Below are positions 45,564 through 53,778 of a stretch of DNA of 64,000 nt, piece by piece. The notes beneath the pieces are model-generated. The model was not told where the DNA came from. It did no database searches and was given only the letters and a program-made list of their open reading frames with translations. The stretch lies in contig NC_009792.1 of NCBI RefSeq assembly GCF_000018045.1, forward strand, positions 1,426,001 through 1,490,000, written 5' to 3'. Position 1 is the stretch's first letter. Each line of letters begins with the position of its first letter. The DNA comes from Citrobacter koseri ATCC BAA-895 (GTDB lineage Bacteria > Pseudomonadota > Gammaproteobacteria > Enterobacterales > Enterobacteriaceae). A program made the position numbers and the translations under genes.

Positions 45564-45592
45564 TTCTGTTTTGAGCCAACAGGAGAGCAAGA

Positions 45593-46024
45593 ATGACAAT
45601 CCATAAGAAAGGTCAGGCACACTGGGAAGGCGATATTAAAGGTGGAAAAGGTACGGTATCGACCGAAAGCGGCGTGTTGAATCAACAACCCTATGGCTTT
45701 AATACACGCTTTGAAGGCGTAAAAGGAACCAACCCGGAAGAGTTGATCGGCGCGGCCCACGCGGCCTGTTTCTCGATGGCGCTTTCGCTGATGCTGGGCG
45801 AGGCGGGTTTTACCCCATCGTCAATCGACACGACAGCCGATGTCTCGCTGGATAAAGTCGACGCGGGTTTTGCGATCACGAAAATTGCGTTGCACAGTGA
45901 AGTGGCCGTACCTGGCATTGATGCGTCCACCTTTGACGGCATTATTCAGAAAGCGAAAGCCGGATGCCCGGTTTCGCAGGTGCTGAAAGCGGAAATCACG
46001 CTGGATTATCAGTTGACGTCATAA
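45593..46024 (+). CDS. osmC: Organic hydroperoxide reductase OsmC
   Basis: 143 residues of the OsmC/Ohr family. The two redox cysteines are in AAHAACFSMALSLML (about Cys59) and AKAGCPVSQVL (about Cys125). Reduces organic peroxides and is induced by osmotic stress and stationary phase. AGGAGAG ribosome site and sigma-S promoter just upstream. Convergent with ddpF across a REP. Confidence 0.96.
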   Translation: MTIHKKGQAHWEGDIKGGKGTVSTESGVLNQQPYGFNTRFEGVKGTNPEELIGAAHAACFSMALSLMLGEAGFTPSSIDTTADVSLDKVDAGFAITKIALHSEVAVPGIDASTFDGIIQKAKAGCPVSQVLKAEITLDYQLTS

Positions 46025-46080
46025 CGGCATCAATCTCAACGGCCCGGTGATTGAGCGTCGGGTCGGCCCCACAACACCCT

Positions 46081-46112
46081 GTAGGCCCGGTAAGCGACAG
46101 CGCCACCGGGCG
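46081..46112. repeat. REP element between osmC and ddpF
   Basis: GTAGGCCCGGTAAGCGACAG followed by CGCCACCGGGCG, a single REP palindrome between convergent genes. Confidence 0.82.
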
Positions 46113-46124
46113 ATTGTCTGACTT

Positions 46125-47069
46125 TTACTCCACCGCTCGCCAGCAGCGAACGTCGCTCTCCGATCCCCGCGTCAATAATGCCTGCGGTTTTTCACAGCCA
46201 CGGGTTGCCAGCAGACAGCGATCGCGAAAATAACACCCTTGCGGCAGGTGGCGGTTCCCCGGTAATTCCGTTTTGCGCAGCACCAGGTCTTCTGCCAGCG
46301 GCGCCCCCGTTTTCGGCACGGAATCCAGCAACAGCCGGGTATAGGGATGCGCAGGCGTGGTCAACACCTGTTGCGCGTCGCCCAGTTCAACAATTTGCCC
46401 GAGATACATCACCGCCACCCGATCGCTCATGTATCGCACAACCGACACGTTGTGTGAAATCAGCACATACGTCAGTTTACGGCGCGTCTGTAGCGCAACC
46501 AGCAAATTCAGGATCTGCGCCTGCACGGAGATATCCAGCGCGGAAGTCGGTTCATCAAGCACGATAACGTCCGGCTCTGACGATAAGGCGCGGGCGATGG
46601 CGATGCGCTGGCGTTGTCCGCCGGAAAACGCATGGGGAAGCCTGTCGAGGTACTCAGGCCGGATGCCAACCTGTAAGGCCAGTTCTTCCGCCAGCGTCCG
46701 CCGTTCACGTTCGCTGTTATGCTTCTGGAGCCAGACGGGCTCGGTGATAATCCGCCAGACGGGTAATCGGGGGTCCAGCGAAGAGAGCGGGTCCTGAAAG
46801 ACCATTTGCATCCCGCTGTTGGCACCGGTGCGCGCAACGCCAGGCCGCGAGCACTCGCCGTGGCTGGGTTTTAACATTCCCATCAGCAGTTGCGCCAGCG
46901 TACTTTTCCCGCAGCCAGATTCCCCCACGATGCCAAGCGTTTCTCCCTGGCGAATCTGCAAATCCATACCGTTCAGGGCATGAACGCGCTCCGTCACCCG
47001 CCCCAACCAGTTTTTACGGGCGGGGAAGGTGATATGGACATCCCGTAACGAGAGCAATATGTCAGACAT
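46125..47069 (-). CDS. ddpF: D-Ala-D-Ala ABC transporter ATPase DdpF
   Basis: 314 residues of the oligopeptide-type ABC ATPase family. Walker A is GESGCGKSTLAQ (about 51-62), signature AFSGGQRQRIAIARAL, Walker B VIVLDEPTSALD and H-loop SHNVSVVR. The C-terminal OppF-type extension has cysteines (CYFRDRCLLATRGC) of the kind binding an Fe-S centre in DppD/DppF relatives. Last gene of the ddp operon, overlapping ddpD by 8 bases. Slightly longer than E. coli DdpF (308). Confidence 0.94.
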   Translation of the reverse strand: MSDILLSLRDVHITFPARKNWLGRVTERVHALNGMDLQIRQGETLGIVGESGCGKSTLAQLLMGMLKPSHGECSRPGVARTGANSGMQMVFQDPLSSLDPRLPVWRIITEPVWLQKHNSERERRTLAEELALQVGIRPEYLDRLPHAFSGGQRQRIAIARALSSEPDVIVLDEPTSALDISVQAQILNLLVALQTRRKLTYVLISHNVSVVRYMSDRVAVMYLGQIVELGDAQQVLTTPAHPYTRLLLDSVPKTGAPLAEDLVLRKTELPGNRHLPQGCYFRDRCLLATRGCEKPQALLTRGSESDVRCWRAVE

Positions 47070-48048
47070 GCGTCATCTCCTGTTGTGGATACCAGCAGGC
47101 GGATTGTTGTTCAGGTTCGCCATGATTCTCCAGCGCCGGGACAGCCTCGCACAGCGTCCCGGCGGCAAAACAGCGTTCGCGGAAGGCGCATCCGGTTGGC
47201 AGACAGGTCAGGTTAGGCACCGTCCCTGGAATCGCGGGCAGCGGCGCGCGAGGTTCGCCGTGTTCCGGCGCGCATTTCAACAAACCAATGGAATAGGGAT
47301 GCGTGGGGCGGCGAATAACCGTCTGCGTGGGGCCGCTCTCAATCACGCTTCCGGCGTACATGACATACAGCCGATCGCACAACTGCGATACCACCGCCAT
47401 ATCATGACTGATAAACAGCACCGCAGTACCGCTGGCTCGCGCTTTTAGTTTCAGCAAACGCAGAACCTGTAGCTGCACCGTGACGTCCAGAGCGGTAGTG
47501 GGTTCGTCGGCAATAATCAGCTCCGGCTCGCAGGAGAATGCCAGCGCGATCATCACCCGCTGGCGCATCCCGCCGGAAAGCTCAAACGGAAATCGCGCCA
47601 TAACCTGCGCCGCATCGGGAATTTGCATCTCTTCCAGCAGGGCGATGGCTTTTTCCCACGCCGTCTGGCGGCTCACCGCCTGATGATGGCGAATGACTTC
47701 CACCATTTGTTGCCCAATGCGCCGGGTGGGATTCAGCGCCGTCATTGGCTCCTGGAAGATCATCGACACGCGCGCGCCGCGCCATTTACGCATCTGCTTT
47801 TCGCTGGCATTCAGCACGTCCTCGCCCAGCAGCGATACGCGGCCCTGATGAATGTGATAGCTGCCTTCCGGCAGCAGCCGCATTGCCAGCATGGCGGTGA
47901 CGGATTTACCTGACCCGGACTCGCCGACCACGCCGACGATTTCGCCCCGGTCGATACGCAACGATACGTGGTTAAGGGCGTGAACATCGGCTTTGTAACC
48001 CGGAAAGCTCAGGTGTAAATCCTCAATTTCCAGCACGGGTTGGGTCAT
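47062..48048 (-). CDS. ddpD: D-Ala-D-Ala ABC transporter ATPase DdpD
   Basis: 328 residues. Walker A GESGSGKSVTAMLAM (about 40-54), signature FELSGGMRQRVMIALAF, Walker B LIIADEPTTALD, and the C-terminal cysteine-rich OppD-type tail (CLPTGCAFRERCFAAGTLC). Forms the heterodimeric motor with DdpF. Overlaps ddpC by 4 bases. Confidence 0.94.
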   Translation of the reverse strand: MTQPVLEIEDLHLSFPGYKADVHALNHVSLRIDRGEIVGVVGESGSGKSVTAMLAMRLLPEGSYHIHQGRVSLLGEDVLNASEKQMRKWRGARVSMIFQEPMTALNPTRRIGQQMVEVIRHHQAVSRQTAWEKAIALLEEMQIPDAAQVMARFPFELSGGMRQRVMIALAFSCEPELIIADEPTTALDVTVQLQVLRLLKLKARASGTAVLFISHDMAVVSQLCDRLYVMYAGSVIESGPTQTVIRRPTHPYSIGLLKCAPEHGEPRAPLPAIPGTVPNLTCLPTGCAFRERCFAAGTLCEAVPALENHGEPEQQSACWYPQQEMTHV

Positions 48049-48941
48049 GACTGTTTTCCTCCGGCTTTAGGGTCAAGCAGATCGCGAATACCATCGCCAA
48101 ACAGGTTAAACCCGACAGCGGTAATCAGGATCGCCGCCCCAGGAAAGGCGCAATACCACCACTGGTCGAGGACATAGTTACGACCAATAGCCACCATTGC
48201 GCCCCATTCAGCGGAGGGCTGTTGTGCGCCAAGGCCAATAAAGCCCAGCGTGGCGGCCATCAGGATCGCGCTGCCAATATCCAGCGACGCCTGCACGATA
48301 AGCGGCGGCAGCGAATTACGTAAGATATGCCAGCTGATAAGGTGCCAGCGAGAAGCGCCATACGTTCGGGCAGCCTGTACATAGGTAAACTGGCGCACGA
48401 CCAGCGTTTGCCCCCGCGCCAGGCGCACATAAAAAGGAATACGGACAATGGCGATCGCCATCATGGCGTTAAACAGGCTCGGCCCCAGCGCGGCGGCCAG
48501 CGCCATCGTCAGCACCAGCGAAGGAATCGACAGCATAATATCCATCAGGCGCATAATAATGGCGTCGGCGCGCCCGCCCATGACGCCGGACAGACAGCCA
48601 AGCAAGGAGCCGATTCCACCGGCAATCCCCACGACGACCAGCCCGGCGACAATGGATTGCTGGCTGCCGACCAGTACGCGGCTGAACAGATCGCGTCCCA
48701 CTTCGTCAGTGCCGAACCAGTGCGTCGCAGAGGGCGCAAGCAGGCGCGCGGTCAAATCGATGGCATTGGGATCGTAAGGCGTTATCCAGGGCGACAGCAC
48801 CATCAGTAGCAACATCAGGATGATAATCACGCCGCCAGTCAGCGTCAGCGGGCTGCTTTTCATCAGCCAGAAGAGTTTTGCCCAGTCGATCCGGCGGCGG
48901 GCGGTCTGCGACGGGGCGGGCGTCTCTTGCGTTAACATCAT
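48045..48941 (-). CDS. ddpC: D-Ala-D-Ala ABC transporter permease DdpC
   Basis: 298 residues, six membrane helices, DppC-type permease with the EAA-like cytoplasmic loop (YVQAARTYGASRWHLISWHI). N-terminal extension of about 30 residues before the first helix. Pairs with DdpB. Overlaps ddpB and ddpD by 4 bases each, showing a tightly coupled operon. Confidence 0.94.
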   Translation of the reverse strand: MMLTQETPAPSQTARRRIDWAKLFWLMKSSPLTLTGGVIIILMLLLMVLSPWITPYDPNAIDLTARLLAPSATHWFGTDEVGRDLFSRVLVGSQQSIVAGLVVVGIAGGIGSLLGCLSGVMGGRADAIIMRLMDIMLSIPSLVLTMALAAALGPSLFNAMMAIAIVRIPFYVRLARGQTLVVRQFTYVQAARTYGASRWHLISWHILRNSLPPLIVQASLDIGSAILMAATLGFIGLGAQQPSAEWGAMVAIGRNYVLDQWWYCAFPGAAILITAVGFNLFGDGIRDLLDPKAGGKQS

Positions 48942-49960
48942 TCAGCACCTCCGCGACCGATTCGGGGATCGATCCACAAATAGAGTAAATCGACGACCAG
49001 GTTTACCAGCACATAAGCCAAAGAGACCACTACGGCGAATCCCATCACCGCCGGAAAATCCAGCGCCTGAATAGAGGTGACCACCCAGGCCCCCATTCCC
49101 GGCCAGGCAAAGACCGTCTCGGTAAGCACGGCGCCATACAGCAAATCGCCCAGCGCCAGCCCCAGAACGGTAATCGACGGAATCAGGGCGTTAGGCAAGG
49201 CATAGCAGAGCACGATGTACCAGCCAGGCAGACCGCTGGCACGCGCGGTGCGAATGTAGTCCTCACTGAGTTGCTCCAGCATGGCGGAACGAATCTGACG
49301 GGCGACAATTCCCAGGTGGACAAACGCCAGGGTCAGCGCCGGTAAAATAAGGTGTTGTAACGCGTTGAAAAAGACCTCGCCATTCCCCTCCAGCAGCGCG
49401 TCAATCAGGTAGAACCCGGTGACGTGGGCGGGCGGGTCCAGCCAGTCATCAAGCCTTCCACCGCCGGGCAGAATTTGCAGATGCCCGTAAAACAGAACAA
49501 TAACGCCCAGCCCCAGCCAGAACGCCGGGGTGGAAATGCCGGTTATCGCCATCAGCCGCACCAGATGGTCCAGCCAGCGGTTTCGCCATACGGCGGATAA
49601 AATCCCCAGCGGAATCCCGATCACCAACGCCAGCAGCAGGGAACAGAAGGCCAGTTCAAGCGTGGCGGGGAAAAACACGCGCAACTCTTCCATTACCGGG
49701 CGGCCAGTGCGTATAGACGTGCCCAGATCACCGTGAAAAACGTCGCTGACATAGCGAAAAAATTGCACATACAGCGGCTGATCCAGCCCCAGCTGTTGGC
49801 GAATGTTTTCGACAATCTCATCGCTGGCGCGATCGCCGGCCAGCAGTCGCGCAGGGTCGCCAGGAATCAGGTGAGAAATAATAAACGTAATTACGCAAAC
49901 ACCGGCGACCACCAGAATAAGTCCCCAGCATCGCTGGCGTAAAATGCTCCAGAACGTCAT
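48938..49960 (-). CDS. ddpB: D-Ala-D-Ala ABC transporter permease DdpB
   Basis: 340 residues, DppB-type permease with six helices. The EAA-like loop is in YIRTARASGLPGWYIVLCYA, and the first periplasmic segment has DPARLLAGDRASDEIVENIR. Lies 44 bases after ddpA. Confidence 0.94.
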   Translation of the reverse strand: MTFWSILRQRCWGLILVVAGVCVITFIISHLIPGDPARLLAGDRASDEIVENIRQQLGLDQPLYVQFFRYVSDVFHGDLGTSIRTGRPVMEELRVFFPATLELAFCSLLLALVIGIPLGILSAVWRNRWLDHLVRLMAITGISTPAFWLGLGVIVLFYGHLQILPGGGRLDDWLDPPAHVTGFYLIDALLEGNGEVFFNALQHLILPALTLAFVHLGIVARQIRSAMLEQLSEDYIRTARASGLPGWYIVLCYALPNALIPSITVLGLALGDLLYGAVLTETVFAWPGMGAWVVTSIQALDFPAVMGFAVVVSLAYVLVNLVVDLLYLWIDPRIGRGGAE

Positions 49961-50004
49961 AGGCTTCCCCTTGCGGAGCCATAACGGCCCCGCATCAACG
50001 TGGC

Positions 50005-51567
50005 TTATTTACTCATGGCGCCAATGTTAAAGACCTGTTCCAGCATGGGGTTGAAGACAAAGCCTTTGACCTCTTTGTTCATCGCCAGCTGGTAGTTTTT
50101 CTGGAAGAGATAGACGTAGGCGGCCTCATCAATCACGATGGTTTGCGCCTGCTGGTAATCCTTCGTTCTGGCCGCCTGATCGGTGGTGGTCAGCGCGCTG
50201 CGCAGAAGTTTATCGACCCCGGCGTTTTCATAAAACGAACGGTTACCCGGCAGGCCTTTCTTATCAGACTCAAACCAGTAGTTCATGAACATGTACGGGT
50301 CGGCGAAGTCCGGGCTCCAGTTGCCGATGGCAATGTCGTAATCACCTTTGCCGATCCGGTCACGCATGGTGGCATTCGCCAGTTTTTCCAGCTTCACCTT
50401 AATGCCCAGCTTGCTGAGGCTGGCCTGCGTGGAAAGCGCAATCGGCTCCCAGTTTGGATCGTTATCAGAGTAGAGGAAGCTCAGGCTGTCGGGCTTGGTC
50501 GCGACTTGCTCCCAGGCGGCTTTAGCTTTCGCTTCATCAAAACTGTACTGCATCGCCTTCGCGTCATAGCCCCACATACCTTCAGGAATCGGGCCGCGCA
50601 TCTGCTTGCCGTTACCGCTGAGGATACCCGTCACCATGCCCTGATAGTCCGTTGACCATGAAATGGCCCGGCGCAAATCCACCTGATTCAGCGGCGCTTT
50701 ACTGTTGTTCAGATAGAGGTAAGTCACGCGCAGCGAAGGGTAATCCGCCACGTTGACTTTCCCTTCCTGTTTTAACGCGTTGAGCTGGTCTACCGGGAGA
50801 GCATCGGCAATGTCGATGTCTCCCCGCGACAATTGCAGGCGGCGGGAAGCGCTCTCACCAATAATTTTTACCGACACGCGCTTAAAGGCAGGTTTGGCTC
50901 CCGCATAATGCGGATTCGGCACCAGAATCAGCTGCTGTCCTTTCTGCCAGCTTTTCAGCATAAACGGGCCAGAACCTGCGGTGTTCTGCGCCAGAAAACC
51001 GCGCGCATCATCTGCGGCATGTTCTTTCAGAACCGCCGGGTTAATAATGGAGGCGCCGTCATTCGCCAGCGTGTACAGGAAGGGCGCAAACGGCTGGCTC
51101 AGCGTAAATTTCACCGTATAGTCATCGACGGCTTCGACTTTCAAATCTTTTGGAAAGGCTTCTGCCGGGCCTTGCCCAATTTTCAGCAGACGCGCAAAAG
51201 ATTGTTGCACCGCATCTGCCGTAACGGGCGAGCCATCAGCGAATCGGGCATCTTTATTAAGGGTAAACGTCCACTCTTTCTGATCGTCAGAGGCCTTCCA
51301 GTCGCTCGCCAGATCGCCTTCAACCTCCGTGGAACCTTTACCTCCCTCGGTTTTGTACTGCACAAGGCGTTGATAAGACGGGTAGGTCACCGTCCAGTCG
51401 TTGTTATCAATAGTGACGGCAGGATCAAGCGTTTGCGGATCGGCCGCTTTACCAATCACCAGCATATCTTTGGGTACAGCCGCCTGAGCGGCGGGCAGGG
51501 CAACAGCCAGTGCCACGGCAATCAGGGCGGGACGAAACAGCGAAGTTAAAGTGTGTGTTGTCTTCAT
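50005..51567 (-). CDS. ddpA: D-Ala-D-Ala periplasmic binding protein DdpA
   Basis: 520 residues with signal peptide (ALIAVALAVALPAAQA, cut before AVPKD) and the SBP family 5 fold. Typical blocks are MLVIGKAADPQTLDPAVTID at the N-terminus and FADPYMFMNYWFES near residue 420. Captures D-Ala-D-Ala or related peptides for DdpBCDF. Follows ddpX after 16 bases. Confidence 0.94.
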   Translation of the reverse strand: MKTTHTLTSLFRPALIAVALAVALPAAQAAVPKDMLVIGKAADPQTLDPAVTIDNNDWTVTYPSYQRLVQYKTEGGKGSTEVEGDLASDWKASDDQKEWTFTLNKDARFADGSPVTADAVQQSFARLLKIGQGPAEAFPKDLKVEAVDDYTVKFTLSQPFAPFLYTLANDGASIINPAVLKEHAADDARGFLAQNTAGSGPFMLKSWQKGQQLILVPNPHYAGAKPAFKRVSVKIIGESASRRLQLSRGDIDIADALPVDQLNALKQEGKVNVADYPSLRVTYLYLNNSKAPLNQVDLRRAISWSTDYQGMVTGILSGNGKQMRGPIPEGMWGYDAKAMQYSFDEAKAKAAWEQVATKPDSLSFLYSDNDPNWEPIALSTQASLSKLGIKVKLEKLANATMRDRIGKGDYDIAIGNWSPDFADPYMFMNYWFESDKKGLPGNRSFYENAGVDKLLRSALTTTDQAARTKDYQQAQTIVIDEAAYVYLFQKNYQLAMNKEVKGFVFNPMLEQVFNIGAMSK

Positions 51568-51583
51568 GACCGTGCTCCATCAT

Positions 51584-52171
51584 TTACAGGGAGGGTTGTG
51601 TTGTTGTGCGTGATGCCGGGAAACAGGCAATGCAGTCGTCGAGCAAGGGGTAGCTGGCCGCGTCCGGCAATTCAAAATGCCACCATTCACTGGTGATGCC
51701 GACAAAACCACCGCCAAACATAATAGCGTTCAATAACAATCGATTACGTTGCGCTGCGGGTGGAACAGAAGGGTGATACGAGTGCGAGCGATCGTGCATT
51801 TCATCAAAACCGGCCCCCATATCAAGTACGTTGCCATGCTCATCCATCAGAGTGACGTCAATTGCCGTACCACGGCTATGGTTTGAACCGATGGCCACAT
51901 CCACCACGTATTGCGGATCGGGACAGACATGCCATAGAACCGACTGCGCCTGCTGGGGACGATAGGCGTCGTATACCACCAGAGACAGCCCTGCCAGCTG
52001 CGCGATGCTGATACTTTTCGCCAGCGCGGTGACGGCATCCGTATGCAGCAGGCAACGGGCCTCCCGGTAAATGGGCGCGCCGGTGAGGTTATCGGCGGTG
52101 GCGTATTTGAGATCGATATGCAGCGAGGGGAAAATCACTGACAGATCGACCAGTTCAGGGGTTTCTGACAT
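51584..52171 (-). CDS. ddpX: D-Ala-D-Ala dipeptidase DdpX
   Basis: 195 residues of the VanX zinc dipeptidase family (peptidase M15D). Zinc and catalytic residues lie in SNHSRGTAIDVTL (His and Asp) and SEWWHFEL (catalytic Glu and third ligand His). It hydrolyses D-Ala-D-Ala released from the wall so that D-Ala can be used as carbon or nitrogen source. It has no signal peptide, so it acts in the cytoplasm after uptake. Lies 14 bases after the RpiR-type gene. Confidence 0.94.
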   Translation of the reverse strand: MSETPELVDLSVIFPSLHIDLKYATADNLTGAPIYREARCLLHTDAVTALAKSISIAQLAGLSLVVYDAYRPQQAQSVLWHVCPDPQYVVDVAIGSNHSRGTAIDVTLMDEHGNVLDMGAGFDEMHDRSHSYHPSVPPAAQRNRLLLNAIMFGGGFVGITSEWWHFELPDAASYPLLDDCIACFPASRTTTQPSL

Positions 52172-52185
52172 AGCACGTTTCCTGT

Positions 52186-53052
52186 TTATTGTTCGAATTG
52201 ACCAAACTCTTGTTGCAGCTGGCGATTGGTTCGCAGCCGTTCAGCAAGCGTATCGCCCAGTTGATCCACCACGCCTGACAGCAATAAGTTGAACAAGCAG
52301 CTCACGGGGGCGAGTGAATCCCAGAAGTGCCCGGTGTCGGTTTTTACCTGCAATAAGTCGATGGCGTAGTCTCTGGCCCACGGACACCAGACATCAGTGA
52401 TTAACGCCAGCGGAATGCGCCGCTCGCTGGCAACGCGACAATACTGACGGGCAGCGGCGGAATAGGCGCGGGTATCCGTGATCACCACATATGGCCGTGC
52501 GAACCCGGAATTCAGCGACTCGACCCAGCTCCCGGATAGCCCTTCGGAATAACTGACTTTGGGCCGCAGGTATTCCAGATGGCTGAAAAAGGCGTTAGCA
52601 ATGCCGCGCGTGGACTGAATCCCCAGAACATACACGGCCTCCGCATGCGCCAGTTGCTGAGCGATTCGCAAGAACGTTTCACTTTGCGCCAGCTGATAGA
52701 CGTGGGTGATGGCATCAATTTCCAGCGACAGCGACTGACGCGCTCTGTCGGGCAGTCGCTGTTGCTGTTGCCAGGAGTCAAGGCGTTCATTCATCCCCCA
52801 GGGCTGATAGGGCACGGATGGCAGTTCCCGCAGGCTGGCCTTGGCATCCTCAAGATTACGAAAACCAAGCTTCCGTAAATAACGTCCTACCGTGATGCCG
52901 CTGGTGCCTGTCGCTCTGGCGATACCGTCTGCCGTTTCAAACGGTATCTGCGCCGCGTGCGCTAACAGCCAGCCTGCAACGCGCTTTTCGCTGGGCGTAT
53001 GCTGGCTAAAACTCTTCTCAATTCGGGCAAATAACTCAGGTTTTGATGTCAT
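52186..53052 (-). CDS. RpiR/MurR-family transcriptional regulator
   Basis: 288 residues. The N-terminal RpiR helix-turn-helix (about 1-75, with ADGIARATGTSGITVGRYLR) is followed by a SIS sugar-isomerase-type domain (about 125-255, with AEAVYVLGIQSTRGIANAFF). SIS domains in this family sense phosphosugars or amino sugars. It leads directly into ddpX with 14 bases between, so it is the first gene of the ddp operon here, unlike the E. coli arrangement I recall. Behind a sigma-54-like promoter. Ligand unknown; a cell-wall breakdown product is a plausible guess. Confidence 0.88.
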   Translation of the reverse strand: MTSKPELFARIEKSFSQHTPSEKRVAGWLLAHAAQIPFETADGIARATGTSGITVGRYLRKLGFRNLEDAKASLRELPSVPYQPWGMNERLDSWQQQQRLPDRARQSLSLEIDAITHVYQLAQSETFLRIAQQLAHAEAVYVLGIQSTRGIANAFFSHLEYLRPKVSYSEGLSGSWVESLNSGFARPYVVITDTRAYSAAARQYCRVASERRIPLALITDVWCPWARDYAIDLLQVKTDTGHFWDSLAPVSCLFNLLLSGVVDQLGDTLAERLRTNRQLQQEFGQFEQ

Positions 53053-53109
53053 TACCGTCTCGCTGTTAGTGAGCTGTCAGAGAGCGTTCCGCTGTTACTG
53101 AATTAACAA

Positions 53110-53126
53110 TGCAGGACGCATGCCAA
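53110..53126 (-). promoter_or_regulatory. Sigma-54-like promoter for the rpiR-ddpXABCDF operon
   Basis: On the minus strand TTGGCATGCGTCCTGCA has GG and GC exactly 10 bases apart and agrees with TTGGCACG-N4-TTGCA apart from two bases. The predicted start is about 47 bases before the regulator ATG. Nitrogen-regulated sigma-54 control of ddp is established in E. coli. Confidence 0.65.
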
Positions 53127-53716
53127 CCTGGAAACCACGGCATCGCCGTCTTTTTTGTTAAATTAAGGTGATATTTAATTAACGAATGATCAACATTTGT
53201 GCAGATTAGTTCACTTTTGGTGCAGCGATCGTCAGAGAGGGCATGAATGTGTCGAATCCGTCGCAGGGATCACATTGTGATGCCAGAAATTGCAGGGTCA
53301 AAAATGGCAAACGCCAACGTGGATAGCAGAGAAATATAAAAGCGCGAGACACATTATTTATCGGCGGAAAGAACGGTGTATTATTTTTGTAGATTTAATA
53401 AATATTCATCAGGCAAGTAATCTGTTCATTTTACGCATTAAAATACAACGCGATATTAATTATTCTTTTATAACAGACAGGTTTGTAGCAACGTATGAAG
53501 GCAGGCGAAGTGTAAACCCCCCTGACTTATGAAGTGCGGCACAACCAGGAGAACACAAGGCCTGGCGCGTAAGTGATTAAAACAACGCATTAAAAATAAT
53601 ATTCAAAATAAACTTATCACGCTATTTAAATCAGGTGAAAGTGCAGGATTTTGTTATTAGTGACAACGTCACATTTAAGGGCGTATTAATATTTCTTAAC
53701 GAACCATAAAACCGCA

Positions 53717-53743
53717 TAAAGATATAAATTTGTGTGCCGATAC
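53717..53743 (+). promoter_or_regulatory. Flagellar sigma-28 promoter of the chemoreceptor gene
   Basis: TAAAGATA, exactly 11 bases, GCCGATAC closely matches TAAAGTTT-N11-GCCGATAA. It ends 35 bases before the ATG, which has an AAGGGG ribosome site. Confidence 0.82.
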
Positions 53744-53778
53744 TGAATAAAAGAGAGTCGTTTACATAAGGGGTTTGT

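Larger units (their letters stand above)
53053..53778. other. 726-base intergenic region between rpiR-ddp and the chemoreceptor
   Basis: AT-rich, divergent-gene spacer with no supportable coding sequence. The one long plus-strand frame (53290-53532) has no recognisable features or ribosome site. It holds the sigma-54 promoter for the ddp side, a GGTGC half-site (53209-53223, GTTCACTTTTGGTGC) resembling part of an NtrC site, and the sigma-28 promoter for the chemoreceptor. Confidence 0.6.

Noticed and set aside
50833..51549. 238-residue frame antisense to ddpA
   Set aside because: Shadow of ddpA codon usage; Arg-rich with no domain.
53290..53532. 80-residue plus-strand frame in the ddp/chemoreceptor gap
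   Set aside because: No ribosome site, no family resemblance, AT-rich random composition. Treated as non-coding.
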